NCBI GenBank assembly: GCA_963728875.1
Contig: CAVSLJ010000002.1
Coordinates: forward strand, 248,001 to 312,000
Length of the DNA stretch: 64,000 nucleotides
From: DASUPK01 sp963728875
GTDB lineage: Bacteria > Actinomycetota > Thermoleophilia > Solirubrobacterales > 70-9
Reading direction: 5' to 3'
Both the position numbers and the translations under genes were made by a program. Below the pieces are notes generated by a model. It had not been told where the DNA came from. It was given only the letters and a program-made list of their open reading frames with translations, and did no database searches. Each line of letters begins with the position of its first letter. Position 1 is the stretch's first letter. Positions 18,024-26,729 of this stretch are shown in pieces.

Positions 18024-19463
18024 ATGGACACAACCACCGAGACTGCCCAGGAGGAGCAGGCCCAGGAGGAGCAGCCGCAGAGCGACGGCAACGGCGCCGC
18101 GAGCTCGGAAAACCTCCTGATCGAGGTCGACGGCAAGCTCGTCCCGAACTACGACGCCACGATTCACCCCTTCAGCGAAGGGGACGTCGTGAGCGGCAAG
18201 GTGGTGCGAATCGACCAGGACGAGGTCCTGGTGGACATCGGCTACAAGAGCGAGGGCGTCATCCCCTCGAACGAGCTCTCGATCCGCAAGTCGGTCGATC
18301 CCTCCGACGAGGTCGAGCTCGGCGAGGACGTCGACGCCCTGGTCCTGACCAAGGAGGACCAGGAGGGGCGCCTGATCCTCTCCAAGAAGCGCGCCCGCTT
18401 CGAGAAGGCCTGGCGCCGGATCGAGAAGGCGGCCGACTCAGGCGAGCCGGTCGAGGGCACCGTGATCGAGGTCGTCAAGGGCGGCCTGATCCTCGACCTC
18501 GGCGTGCGCGGCTTCCTGCCCGCCTCCCTGGTGGACATCCGCCGCGTCCAGAACCTCGACGAGTTCATGGGCCAGAAGCTCGAGTGTAAGGTAATCGAGC
18601 TCAACCGCTCCCGCAATAACGTCGTCCTCTCCCGCCGCGCCGTCCTCGAGGAGGAGCGCAAGGAGGTCCGCGAGCAGATCCTCGGCAATCTCGAGCCCGG
18701 CCAGGTGGTCGAGGGCAAGATCTCCAACATCGTCGACTTCGGCGCCTTCGTCGATCTCGAGGGCATCGACGGCCTGATCCACATCTCCGAGCTCTCCTGG
18801 AGCCACGTCAATCACCCCTCCGAGGTGGTTTCGATCGGCGACACGGTGCGCGTCAAGGTGCTCGACATCGACCGTGACCGCCAGCGGATCTCCCTGGGCC
18901 TGAAGCAGACCCAGGAGGACCCGTGGCAGAAGGTCCTCAACGAGTACAAGGAGGACGACGTCGTCGAGGGCAAGGTCACCAAGATCGTCGCGTTCGGCGC
19001 CTTCGTCCAGATCCTGCCGGGCGTCGAGGGCCTCGTCCACATCTCAGAGCTCGCGCAGCACCATGTCGAGAGCCCCGCCGAGGTCGTCCGGCCCGGTGAC
19101 GAGCTGAAGGTGAAGATCCTCGAGGTGGACGACTCGCGTCGCCGTCTCTCTCTCAGCGTGAAGCGCGTCGAGGGCCAGGAGCTGCCCACCCGTGAGGTGA
19201 CGGACGACGTGGTCATCGAGGAGGCGCCCGAGCCCGAGGCCGAGCTGGCTGCCCCGTCCGCCGAGCCGGAGGCCGAGGTCGTGCCCGAGGACGCGCCCGC
19301 TGAGGACGCGCCCGCTGAGGACGCGCCCGCTGAGGAGCCGCCCGCTGAGGACGCGCCGGCCGAGGAGCCGCCGGCTGAGGACGCGCCAGCCGAGGACACG
19401 CCCGCCGAGGAGCCGGCCGCGGAGGGAACTCCTGCGGAGGAGCCACCTCCCGTCCAGGATTGA
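18024..19463 (+). CDS. rpsA: 30S ribosomal protein S1
   Basis: A 479-residue RNA-binding protein that delivers mRNA to the 30S subunit. Four S1 repeats are visible (starting near GDVVSGKVVRID, GEPVEGTVIEVVKG, GQVVEGKISNIVDFGAF and DDVVEGKVTKIVAFGAF), fewer than the six of E. coli, as usual in actinobacteria. The C-terminus is an acidic tail of about 80 residues rich in Glu, Ala and Pro. Start uncertain: ATG 18024, GTG 18015 or ATG 17991 are all in frame; 18024 is taken because sequences upstream look non-conserved. The stop overlaps the TTG start of coaE. Confidence 0.93.
   Translation: MDTTTETAQEEQAQEEQPQSDGNGAASSENLLIEVDGKLVPNYDATIHPFSEGDVVSGKVVRIDQDEVLVDIGYKSEGVIPSNELSIRKSVDPSDEVELGEDVDALVLTKEDQEGRLILSKKRARFEKAWRRIEKAADSGEPVEGTVIEVVKGGLILDLGVRGFLPASLVDIRRVQNLDEFMGQKLECKVIELNRSRNNVVLSRRAVLEEERKEVREQILGNLEPGQVVEGKISNIVDFGAFVDLEGIDGLIHISELSWSHVNHPSEVVSIGDTVRVKVLDIDRDRQRISLGLKQTQEDPWQKVLNEYKEDDVVEGKVTKIVAFGAFVQILPGVEGLVHISELAQHHVESPAEVVRPGDELKVKILEVDDSRRRLSLSVKRVEGQELPTREVTDDVVIEEAPEPEAELAAPSAEPEAEVVPEDAPAEDAPAEDAPAEEPPAEDAPAEEPPAEDAPAEDTPAEEPAAEGTPAEEPPPVQD
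19294..19431 (+). repeat. Tandem 15-bp repeat encoding EDAPA/EEPPA units in S1 tail
   Basis: A 15-base unit reading GAGGACGCGCCCGCT recurs about nine times with drift, giving EDAPA or EEPPA pentapeptides. The first three copies are nearly identical at the DNA level, suggesting recent slippage; later copies vary in third positions. Confidence 0.8.
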
Positions 19464-20050
19464 CCCGCTTCGTAGGCCTCACGGGGGGAATCGGGGCCGG
19501 CAAATCGGAAGCGCTTGCCGCCTTCGAGCGACGTGACGTTCCGGTGCTCTCGACCGACAAGGTCGCCCACGACATCCTCGATGACGAGCAGGTGCGAGAC
19601 GCTCTCGTCGAACGCTGGGGGGACGGAATCGCTCCCGACGGAGCGGTTGACCGCGACAGGGTGGGGGAGATCGTCTTCGCCGACCGCGCTGAGCTCGCCT
19701 GGCTCGAGTCCGTCACCCATCCTCGCGTCGGCGCCCATGTGCTCGAATGGCGGCAGAACCTTGCCCCGGATGTGGAGATCGCCGTGGTCGAGGTCCCGTT
19801 GCTGTTCGAGGCGGCGATGGAGGACGCGTTCGATGCCACGCTGGCCGTCGTCGCCGACGATGAGCTCCGCGATGCCCGTCTTCGGGAGCGCGGGCACGCC
19901 GGGCTCGAAGGCCGCGAGGACAGGCAGCTCGATCAGGCGGAGAAGGTTCGCCGTGCCGACCACGTCATCCGCAACGATGCGTCCCTTGAGGAGTTGGATA
20001 AAGAGGTGAATCAGCTGATCGACGAACTGCGCAAGGGGGGCGGTCAATGA
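19460..20050 (+). CDS. coaE: Dephospho-CoA kinase
   Basis: A 196-residue P-loop kinase for the last step of coenzyme A synthesis, phosphorylating the ribose 3'-OH of dephospho-CoA. Walker A is GLTGGIGAGKSEAL at residues 6-19, followed by STDKVAHDIL with the conserved acidic residue and VVEVPLLFEA. It starts with TTG at 19460 in a TTGA overlap with the rpsA stop, and its stop overlaps the next ATG. The S1-CoaE order is common in actinobacteria. Pantothenate genes are also in the window at 46-49 kb. Confidence 0.94.
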   Translation: MTRFVGLTGGIGAGKSEALAAFERRDVPVLSTDKVAHDILDDEQVRDALVERWGDGIAPDGAVDRDRVGEIVFADRAELAWLESVTHPRVGAHVLEWRQNLAPDVEIAVVEVPLLFEAAMEDAFDATLAVVADDELRDARLRERGHAGLEGREDRQLDQAEKVRRADHVIRNDASLEELDKEVNQLIDELRKGGGQ

Positions 20051-20721
20051 GCTCGAGCACTTCCGTGCGGTCCGCGCGAACGCGCGCGAGCCGCAGCTCC
20101 ACCCGCTCGAAGACGCGCCGAGCCACGCGCCCGAATGGGCGCAAGCGCTCCGATCGCGGTCGCCGCACGCGGGTTGTCGGCGGGACCCTGCTCGTCGTGG
20201 CGCTCGGAGGCTTTCTGCTGGTCAACAGCGACCGCTTCCAGCGCACCCTGGAGGAGGTCACGCTGCCCCTGCAGCACGAGGACATCATCCGCCAGCAGGC
20301 CCGGGAGAAGGACGTGCCCGCCGACCTGATCGCTGCGGTCATCTACAACGAGTCGCGTTTCCGTGACCAGACCTCCCATGCGGGGGCGCGGGGCCTGATG
20401 CAGATCACCCCCAGCACGGCGCAGGTGATCGAGAGGCTGAGCGGCGGTCAGACCTTCAACTTCGATGACCTCTCGGACCCGGACATCAACATCCGCTACG
20501 GGACCTTCTACCTCCACTATCTGATCCAGAAGTTCGGGGACAACGAGATCGCGGCGCTGGCGGCCTACAACGCCGGGGAGACCAATGCGGCTGCCTGGGG
20601 AGGCTCCAGCCTGAGCCTGGACGACATTCCCTTCCCCGAAACCCGCGACTACGTGGAGAATGTGCTCGAGAAGCGCGACGAGTACGCCCGCCACTACCGT
20701 CACGAGCTCGGACTGGACTGA
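20047..20721 (+). CDS. Membrane-anchored lytic transglycosylase (SLT domain)
   Basis: A 224-residue cell-wall enzyme that cleaves peptidoglycan glycan strands. A very basic, Ser/Arg-rich cytoplasmic N-terminus (about 40 residues) precedes one membrane helix (VVGGTLLVVALGGFLLV), then the SLT fold: catalytic Glu in AVIYNESRFRDQTSHAGARG, then GLMQITPSTA and AALAAYNAGE. It overlaps the coaE stop. The Arg-rich tail is unusual but encoded in the intact frame. Confidence 0.88.
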   Translation: MSSSTSVRSARTRASRSSTRSKTRRATRPNGRKRSDRGRRTRVVGGTLLVVALGGFLLVNSDRFQRTLEEVTLPLQHEDIIRQQAREKDVPADLIAAVIYNESRFRDQTSHAGARGLMQITPSTAQVIERLSGGQTFNFDDLSDPDINIRYGTFYLHYLIQKFGDNEIAALAAYNAGETNAAAWGGSSLSLDDIPFPETRDYVENVLEKRDEYARHYRHELGLD

Positions 20722-20745
20722 GCAGGGACCAGAGAAGAGGAGACC

Positions 20746-21576
20746 ATGGAGCTGAGCCGCCGAAACCGCAGCCTGATCGCCGTGCTGGCCTGCGCCGCCG
20801 CGATCGGAGCCTGCGCGCTGCCGTCCACGGCCGCCGCCGCTCCCCGTGCCCACGCTTCGATCGTCGGCGGTGGACGCGCCGACCTGGCCCAGTGGCCATT
20901 CGCGGTGGCGATCTTCCGCAAGGGCCACATGCACTGCAGCGGTTCTGTGATCGGCCCCACCAAGGTGCTCACGGCCGGGCACTGCGTCGACGGATTCAAC
21001 CTCGCCAACTTCCAGGTGATCATCGGCCGCCCGACGCTTCGCGACACGTCCGTCGGGCAGTCGATCGGCGTCGTCTCCGGGCGCGTCCATCCCGACTTCG
21101 AGCAGACGGGCCTGCACGACGTGGCGGTGCTCAACCTCGCCGCCCCGACGAGCGTCACACCCGTTGCCCTGGCCACACCGGAGCAGAACGCGGCCACGAC
21201 TCCGGTCGGAGCGCAGATGCGCGTGGCGGGGTACGGCGCGACCAATCCCTTCGGCTCGCACCTCTCTGGATTCCTGAAGGCGACGATCGAGCAATCGCGC
21301 GCCGACAGCCGCTGCCTGAAGGCCTACACGCGCGACCTGTTCGCGCCCGAGAGCATGATCTGCGCCCTCGGCGCGCTCAAGAAGAAGCCCGGCCGCTTCA
21401 AGATCCACACCTCGGCCTGCTCCGGCGACAGCGGCGGCCCGCTGGTCGCGGACACTGCCACAGGCCCGGTCGAGGTCGGCACGGTCTCATACGGTGGCGC
21501 GCTCTGCGGGCTGCCGGCGGCGCCGACGGTCTACTCGAGAGTCTCGGCGAGCCTGGACTTCATCAACGAGGGCTAG
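20746..21576 (+). CDS. Secreted trypsin-like serine protease (S1 family)
   Basis: A 276-residue exported protease. A signal peptide (residues 1-about 31) ends near AAAAPRA; the mature start is IVGGGRADLAQWPF, the usual IVGG of chymotrypsin-fold zymogens. Catalytic triad: His in LTAGHCVDG, Asp in GLHDVAVLNL and Ser in SACSGDSGGPL, with paired cysteines around them. Complete and intact. It has a ribosome site (GAGGAGACC) before ATG 20746. Substrate unknown. Confidence 0.92.
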   Translation: MELSRRNRSLIAVLACAAAIGACALPSTAAAAPRAHASIVGGGRADLAQWPFAVAIFRKGHMHCSGSVIGPTKVLTAGHCVDGFNLANFQVIIGRPTLRDTSVGQSIGVVSGRVHPDFEQTGLHDVAVLNLAAPTSVTPVALATPEQNAATTPVGAQMRVAGYGATNPFGSHLSGFLKATIEQSRADSRCLKAYTRDLFAPESMICALGALKKKPGRFKIHTSACSGDSGGPLVADTATGPVEVGTVSYGGALCGLPAAPTVYSRVSASLDFINEG

Positions 21577-21611
21577 CGCCGCTTGTCGCCGCGATCTGAT
21601 GGCGAAGCCGT

Positions 21612-23231
21612 CTACCGCTTGCGCTTGCGGTGCTTCTTCTTCTTGGGCGTGACCACGACCCGCTCCTGCATCTGCACCGGGTGCAGCGCGCAGAAGAAGC
21701 GGTAGGTCCCCGGGCGGTTGAGCTTCTCGGTGAAGGTCCGGTTTCCGTCCAGGTTGTCGGACCCGATTCCGAGCGGTCCGTTGGCCAGGGTCACGTTGTG
21801 AAGCTCCTTGCTGGCGAACTGCCAGGTCAGATACGAGCCCTGCTTCACCCGTAGGTTGGGGGCCCCGAAGAATCGGTCGCCGACCGGGATCACGGTGTTG
21901 GCCCCGGCGTTCTGAAGCTGCCCGGGCGGCGCGTTGATGGATACCGCCTGCCCATTCGCATCGAGGCCGGTGAGCGGGATCGTGAACGGGATCGGGCCGC
22001 TGCGGCCGGGCTGGTTCGTCTTCAGGACCGTCCAGTTGGGGACCGGCCCGCAGTTCTGCGTCACGGCGGCGTTGGGCGCGAAGTAGGCGATCATGATTCC
22101 CATCACGCGCACGTGGGGCTGGGAGTCGTCGTAGATCGAGTTGAGCCTGACCGTCTCCCCGGCATTGACGGGGAGCCCTGTGCCATCGCTGAAGGCGCTC
22201 ATGTTGATCGGGCCGGGCTCGTGCAGGATCGGCCTGACGTTGTAGAAGGGGTGGTCGGGCAGTCCCCAGGTGGGATCGGACTCGGCCACCTGGCGGTTGC
22301 CGCAACCGGGCTCGGTCAGGGTTTCCTTGATCGCGCCGCCGTGCACGTGGCCGGCGCCGGCGATCAGGTACCCGCTCTGGTGGAAGGTGACGTCCTCGGT
22401 CTCGTCAGTGGTGGGGGCGGCGGTCGCCTTCTTCTTGCGCTTCTTGCCCTTCTTGCCGTGGCTCTTCTTGTGCTTGGCGGCGGCTGAGGCCTCGCTCTTG
22501 CGGCCGGCCTTCCTCTTCTTCGCCTTCTTGGCCTTCTGGGCGACGCTCGGGAATGTTGTAGATCGGGTCGGCGCGGCAGTCGCGAACGTCGAACCAGTAG
22601 GGCGTGACCGGGGTCAGCGGATTGCTGTCGATCGTCACCTCGTAATGGATGAAGGCGTGATCGGCTGCTCGAGCGGTGGTTCATCACCATCGCGACGATG
22701 GCCCAATCGTCGGAGTCCTTGGTCTCGGTAGCCGTAGCCAGGCGGCAGCGACATCTTCGCCCGCTCCTCGCCGGCGGCGTAGAAGCGCTGCGGGGCGAAG
22801 GTGTTGCCGAAGTCCTTCCGTCCGCCAAATCCGACGTAGCCCTTGCCGGCGCAGGTGGTGTCCTGATGGTTGAGGTTGGTGAAGACGATGTGGTGGAGCA
22901 TCAGCCGCGAGATCGGCACCGGCTCCCCGGTGACGTCGTCGACGACGTCGGTCTCCATGTGAGTGATGTAGCCGTCCTCGGGCGGGGTCGGGACCAGGTC
23001 GTACCCACTGCCTGACCTCATAACCGCCGATGGTCCCGGTGGGGACGTTGCACTCGTAGGTGGTCTGGGTGCCGACCGGCGCGTCCGCGGTGCAGCCGGG
23101 TGACGGGGGAGTCGCGAGGCGCCGCGCGGGCGCGAGCAGCGCGATGCCGGCGATGCGGCCAGCAGTCCGGCGAATTCGAGCCGACCCTCGAAGTTTGAAT
23201 CCGTGCGCGCTTCCCTGCGCGAGGTTCCCAC
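21612..23231 (-). pseudogene. Frameshifted secreted copper-type protein (PHM-like region plus C-terminal cupredoxin)
   Basis: Homologous-looking sequence continues through several frames. It starts at GTG 23231 after a strong AGGAGGAGG, then must shift within the signal peptide (23150-23225), at a C-run near 23004-23006, at 22724, at 22666 and at a G-run at 22549-22551; the last four all look like one extra base. Segments in order: signal peptide (GIALLAPA), LMLHHIVFTNLNH with paired His, MSLPPGYGYR, DDWAIVAMVMNHR, YWFDVRDC, a Lys-rich linker, and a cupredoxin end with ELHNVTLANG and FFCALHPVQM (Cys, His, Met type-1 copper ligands). Probably a decayed copper-binding or oxygenase-like exoprotein; base-calling errors are the alternative. 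Confidence 0.7.
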
Positions 23232-23255
23232 TCTTCCTCCTCCTTGCGACCCGGT

Positions 23256-23272
23256 GCTGACTCGGAGTCAAC
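23256..23272. promoter_or_regulatory. TetR-type operator 1 (GCTGACTCGGAGTCAAC)
   Basis: TGACT-CGG-AGTCA palindrome, 25 bases before the GTG of the copper-protein pseudogene. It matches operator 2 except for one arm base and one spacer base. Confidence 0.65.
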
Positions 23273-23325
23273 GACCGCAGGCACACTACCAGCGGGTTTC
23301 GCTGCCCGGGCACCCATTACTGAGT

Positions 23326-23342
23326 GTTGACTCGAAGTCAAC
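23326..23342. promoter_or_regulatory. TetR-type operator 2 (GTTGACTCGAAGTCAAC) overlapping a -35
   Basis: Perfect 7-bp arms GTTGACT/AGTCAAC around CGA. TTGACT (23327-23332) can serve as the -35 of the TetR gene, with TAAGCT (23349-23354) as -10 at a 16-bp spacing, so binding would block the promoter: classic autoregulation. Confidence 0.7.
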
Positions 23343-23348
23343 CCGGAC

Positions 23349-23354
23349 TAAGCT
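23349..23354 (+). promoter_or_regulatory. Candidate -10 (TAAGCT) of the TetR pseudogene
   Basis: TAAGCT lies 16 bp after the TTGACT -35 and 5 bases before the ATC codon that occupies the expected start position. Confidence 0.5.
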
Positions 23355-23359
23355 GACCC

Positions 23360-23948
23360 ATCGCCTCGCGTCCCCTGACAACCGAGCGCGCCGGAGAGCG
23401 CCGGCTCCAGCTGCTCGCCGCCGCCCTCGAGGTCTTCGGCGATCGCGACTACGACGACGTCTCGGTCGACGAGGTCGCCGAGGCCGCCGGCGTCTCCCAC
23501 GGTCTGGTCTTCCAGTACTTCGGCAGCAAGAAGGGGCCTGTACGTCGCCTGCCTCGAGCCCCTGATCGAGGGCTTCCGCGAGCGGGTCGAGCCCGATCCG
23601 GACCTGCCGCCGGACGAGCGCCTCCGCTCCGGCCTGCGCAACTTCGCCGACGCGATCAGCGAGCACCCCGCCGGCTATCGCTAGCTGATGACGCGAGCGA
23701 CCGGCTTCAGCGAGGTCCGGGAGGCGCTGGAGCGCGCGCGCTGGTGGCGGGTCAGCCGGCTCGCCAAGGCGATGGGTCTCGACCCGGAGGAGCCGGCCGT
23801 CCGCGTCGGTTTGCGTGCCTGGACGTCCTACGTCGAGGCGGCGATGCTGACCTGGCTGGAGGAGGGTGCTCCGGACCGCGACGATCTGGTCGAGATGCTG
23901 GTGCGGGCGCTTGGCGCGACCGCCGAGGGGATCGCGAAGGCCGAGTAG
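23360..23948 (+). pseudogene. TetR-family regulator with lost start, frameshift and nonsense codon
   Basis: The N-terminal HTH is clear: ERRLQLLAAALEVFGDRDYD, then VDEVAEAAGVSHGLVFQYFGSKKG. The frame is closed by TGA at 23354-23356 and contains no ATG/GTG/TTG before the HTH; ATC at 23360 sits where the start should be. A G-run at 23533-23536 carries one extra base, after which the proper continuation LYVACLEPLIEGFRERV is in another frame. TAG at 23682-23684 then interrupts HPAGYR/LMTRATGF, where one base change from GAG is the simplest origin. The C-terminal ligand domain continues from 23688 to 23948. It should have controlled the divergent copper protein. Confidence 0.8.
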
Positions 23949-23966
23949 CCAGCCTGACGCCCCCAG

Positions 23967-23972
23967 TACGCT
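23967..23972 (+). promoter_or_regulatory. Candidate -10 (TACGCT) of uvrB
   Basis: TACGCT ends 7 bases before the uvrB ATG, consistent with leaderless transcription. No SOS box is visible here. Confidence 0.35.
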
Positions 23973-23979
23973 GGGGTGC

Positions 23980-25974
23980 ATGCCGAAGTTCAAGCTGAAT
24001 CCGGCGTACACGCCGACGGCCGACCAGCCGAAGGCGATCGAGGGCCTGGCCGAGGGGCTCGACTCGAAGGAGCGGGTCCAGACGCTGCTGGGCGCGACCG
24101 GCACCGGCAAGACCTTCACGATGGCGGCGACCATCGAGCGCGTGCAGCGCCCGGCGCTGGTGATCGCGCACAACAAGACGCTCGCGGCGCAGCTCTGCAA
24201 CGAGTTCCGCGAGTTCTTCCCGGACAACGCCGTCGAGTACTTCGTCAGCTACTACGACTACTACCAGCCCGAGGCCTACGTCCCGGCGCAGGACCTCTAC
24301 ATCGAGAAGGACTCCTCGATCAACGACGAGATCGACCGCCTCCGCCACGCCGCGACGGCCTCGCTCTTCGCGCGCGACGACGTGATCATCGTCGCCTCGG
24401 TCTCCTGCATCTACGGGATCGGCTCGCCGCAGCTCTACCGGGAGCAGATGCAGCTCTTCAAGGTCGGCGACTGGATCGACCGGCAGGACGTCTTCCGCAA
24501 GCTGGTCGGGATGCAGTACCGCCGCAACGACCAGAACCTGGCCCGCGGCGCCTTCCGCGCCCGGGGCGAGGTGCTCGAGATCTATCCGGCCTACGCCGAG
24601 TCCGCCTACCGGATCCAGCTCTTCGGCGACGAGATCGAGGCGATCCAGCACTTCGACCCGCTCACCGGCGAGATCCTCGACGTGATCGACCACGTCTCCG
24701 TCTGGCCGGCGAGCCACTACGTGGTCAAGGAGGAGACGATGGAGCGCGCGGTCGACGAGATCGAGCGCGAGATGCGCAACCAGGTCGCCCACTTCGAGGA
24801 GCACGGCAAGCAGCTCGAGGCGCACCGCCTCCAGCAGCGCACCCGCTACGACATGGAGATGATGCGCGAGCTCGGCTTCTGCCCCGGCATCGAGAACTAC
24901 TCGCGCATCCTCGACGGCCGTCCGCCGGGGAGCCCGCCGTACACGCTGATCGACTACTTCCCGGACGACTTCGTCCTCTTCGTCGACGAGTCCCACCAGA
25001 CGATCCCGCAGCTCGGCGGCATGTACGAAGGCGACTTCTCGCGCAAGTCGACGCTCGTCGACTTCGGCTTCCGGCTGCCGAGCGCCGTGGACAACCGCCC
25101 GCTCAAGTTCGACGAGTTCCTCGACCGGGTGAAGCAGATGGTGCTGGTCTCGGCGACGCCGGGGCCCTGGGAGCGGGCGGAGTCCTCGCGGGTCGTCGAG
25201 CAGATCGTCCGCCCGACCGGGATCGTCGACCCCGACGTCGAGGTCCGGGAGACCAGGAACCAGATCGACGACCTGATGAACGAGGTGCGGGTCCGGGCCG
25301 AGAAGGACGAGCGGGTGCTGGTGACGACGCTGACCAAGAAGATGGCGGAGGACCTGACCGAGTACCTGCTCGAGCACGGCTTCAAGGTCCGGTACCTGCA
25401 CTCAGAGGTCGACACGCTCGAGCGGATCCAGATCATCCGCGAGCTGCGGCTCGGCGAGTACGACGTGCTCGTCGGCGTCAACCTGCTGCGCGAGGGACTC
25501 GACCTCCCCGAGGTCTCACTCGTGGCGATCCTCGACGCCGACAAGGAGGGCTTCCTCCGCGGCGAGACCAGCCTGATCCAGACGATCGGCCGCGCCGCGC
25601 GCAACGTCGATGGGCGCGTCCTGATGTACGCGGACAAGGAGACCGACGCGATGCGCAAGGCGATCTCGGAGACCGACCGCCGCCGCGCGATCCAGCTCGC
25701 CTACAACGAGGAGCACGGCATCACGGCCGCGACGGTCACCAAGGGGATCTCCGACATGGCGGAGTTCCTGGCGATGGAGTCGAATGCTCCGCGCCGTCGG
25801 CGCCGCCGCCGCGAGGAGACCGCGACCAAGACTCCGGAGGAGCTCGAGAAGCTGGTGATCGAGCTGGAGGAGGAGATGCTCGCGGCGGCGGACGACCTCC
25901 GCTTCGAGGAGGCGGCCCGCATCCGCGACGAGCTCAAGGAGCTCCGTGCGGATTTGGACGCAATTCGCGCCTAG
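23980..25974 (+). CDS. uvrB: Excinuclease ABC subunit B
   Basis: A 664-residue helicase-like damage-verification subunit of nucleotide excision repair. Walker A is LLGATGTGKT (residues 36-45), the beta-hairpin that clamps DNA contains YYDYYQPEAYVP, the Walker B region is FVDESHQTIPQLGGMY, and helicase motif VI is QTIGRAARN. The C-terminal UVR coiled coil (LRFEEAARIRDELKEL) contacts UvrA and UvrC. ATG 23980 gives the normal N-terminus. It starts 31 bases after the TetR pseudogene. uvrA lies 11 kb further on. Confidence 0.97.
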   Translation: MPKFKLNPAYTPTADQPKAIEGLAEGLDSKERVQTLLGATGTGKTFTMAATIERVQRPALVIAHNKTLAAQLCNEFREFFPDNAVEYFVSYYDYYQPEAYVPAQDLYIEKDSSINDEIDRLRHAATASLFARDDVIIVASVSCIYGIGSPQLYREQMQLFKVGDWIDRQDVFRKLVGMQYRRNDQNLARGAFRARGEVLEIYPAYAESAYRIQLFGDEIEAIQHFDPLTGEILDVIDHVSVWPASHYVVKEETMERAVDEIEREMRNQVAHFEEHGKQLEAHRLQQRTRYDMEMMRELGFCPGIENYSRILDGRPPGSPPYTLIDYFPDDFVLFVDESHQTIPQLGGMYEGDFSRKSTLVDFGFRLPSAVDNRPLKFDEFLDRVKQMVLVSATPGPWERAESSRVVEQIVRPTGIVDPDVEVRETRNQIDDLMNEVRVRAEKDERVLVTTLTKKMAEDLTEYLLEHGFKVRYLHSEVDTLERIQIIRELRLGEYDVLVGVNLLREGLDLPEVSLVAILDADKEGFLRGETSLIQTIGRAARNVDGRVLMYADKETDAMRKAISETDRRRAIQLAYNEEHGITAATVTKGISDMAEFLAMESNAPRRRRRRREETATKTPEELEKLVIELEEEMLAAADDLRFEEAARIRDELKELRADLDAIRA

Positions 25975-26027
25975 CTGCAGCAGCCAGGGTAGGATCGCTC
26001 GAGACGGAATTCCACGGGGAGATGACC

Positions 26028-26723
26028 ATGGAAACAACGGCCAGGATGAGCCGTGCCATTGGCTCTTTGGTGGTGCTTCTCTGCGCAGCATTGATCGTGA
26101 GCGTGGGCTTCGCCGAGCGCGCCGACTCGAAGCGGTTCAGCACGAAGGTGATCAAGTCGGTGAGCAAGAAGCGCCTCGCCGGCGCCTACAGCGGCGTCAC
26201 CGAGCAGGGCACTCCCGTCAGCTTCAGGCTGACTCGAGCGGGAAGGATCGTCGACTTCGTCATCCCGGTCACGCTCTCATGCGAGACCGACGTCGGGGAT
26301 CTCAACGGCGACGGCACGTACACCTACTACGGGGATGAGATCACGCAGAGCATCAAGTCGACGGCGTTGAGATCAGCGCCGCTGACTGGACGCAAGTCGA
26401 CCCCTCAGTACCCGTTCGGGATGACGTTCGAATACGAGTCCCCGCTTGTCCCGGACGATCAGCCTCCCCCCGGCACCCAGGTCCAGGAGTACTCGATCAA
26501 GGCGAAGTTCAAGGAGGAACTGTTCAGCGGCCGAGGCGCCAACGTCTACTGGCCGGTTCCGAAGCGTGCGGCGGCAATGAGGGGAGAGGTCTTCATGGGC
26601 ACGAGAAACGGCCCTCTCGACTCTCATGCGCCCGGCCGTGAGCGTTGTGTCCTGAGCGACGACGGTCAAATAGTCACTCACGTCAACGCGCTCGACTTCG
26701 ACGCCAAGAAGACCGGCAAGTAG
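26028..26723 (+). CDS. Secreted protein of unknown function
   Basis: A 231-residue exported protein: signal peptide with hydrophobic core GSLVVLLCAALIVSVGF (about residues 11-27), then a Lys/Arg-rich stretch and a beta-rich domain around YSGVTEQGTPVSFRLTRAGR and VTLSCETD. No catalytic motif is recognised. Two in-frame ATGs exist; 26028 is chosen because GGGGAG lies 6 bases before it, whereas it would touch the other at 26022. Confidence 0.72.
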   Translation: METTARMSRAIGSLVVLLCAALIVSVGFAERADSKRFSTKVIKSVSKKRLAGAYSGVTEQGTPVSFRLTRAGRIVDFVIPVTLSCETDVGDLNGDGTYTYYGDEITQSIKSTALRSAPLTGRKSTPQYPFGMTFEYESPLVPDDQPPPGTQVQEYSIKAKFKEELFSGRGANVYWPVPKRAAAMRGEVFMGTRNGPLDSHAPGRERCVLSDDGQIVTHVNALDFDAKKTGK

Positions 26724-26729
26724 CAGCGG

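Noticed and set aside
19213..19839. Antisense frame rich in Pro/Arg over the rpsA tail
   Set aside because: Mirror image of the EDAPA repeat; no independent coding evidence.
21577..21611. Terminator between the protease gene and the copper pseudogene
   Set aside because: No stem-loop with a U-tract is visible in this 35-base gap.
22405..22638. Small frame within the copper-protein region considered as a separate gene
   Set aside because: Its N-terminal half continues the upstream protein and its C-terminal half is out of frame with the Lys-rich linker; it is a fragment of the pseudogene.
23976..26723. A long alternative frame overlapping uvrB and merging into the secreted-protein gene
   Set aside because: The uvrB part is a frame shadow rich in Arg/Gly/Pro; only the last segment, from 26028, is a real gene.
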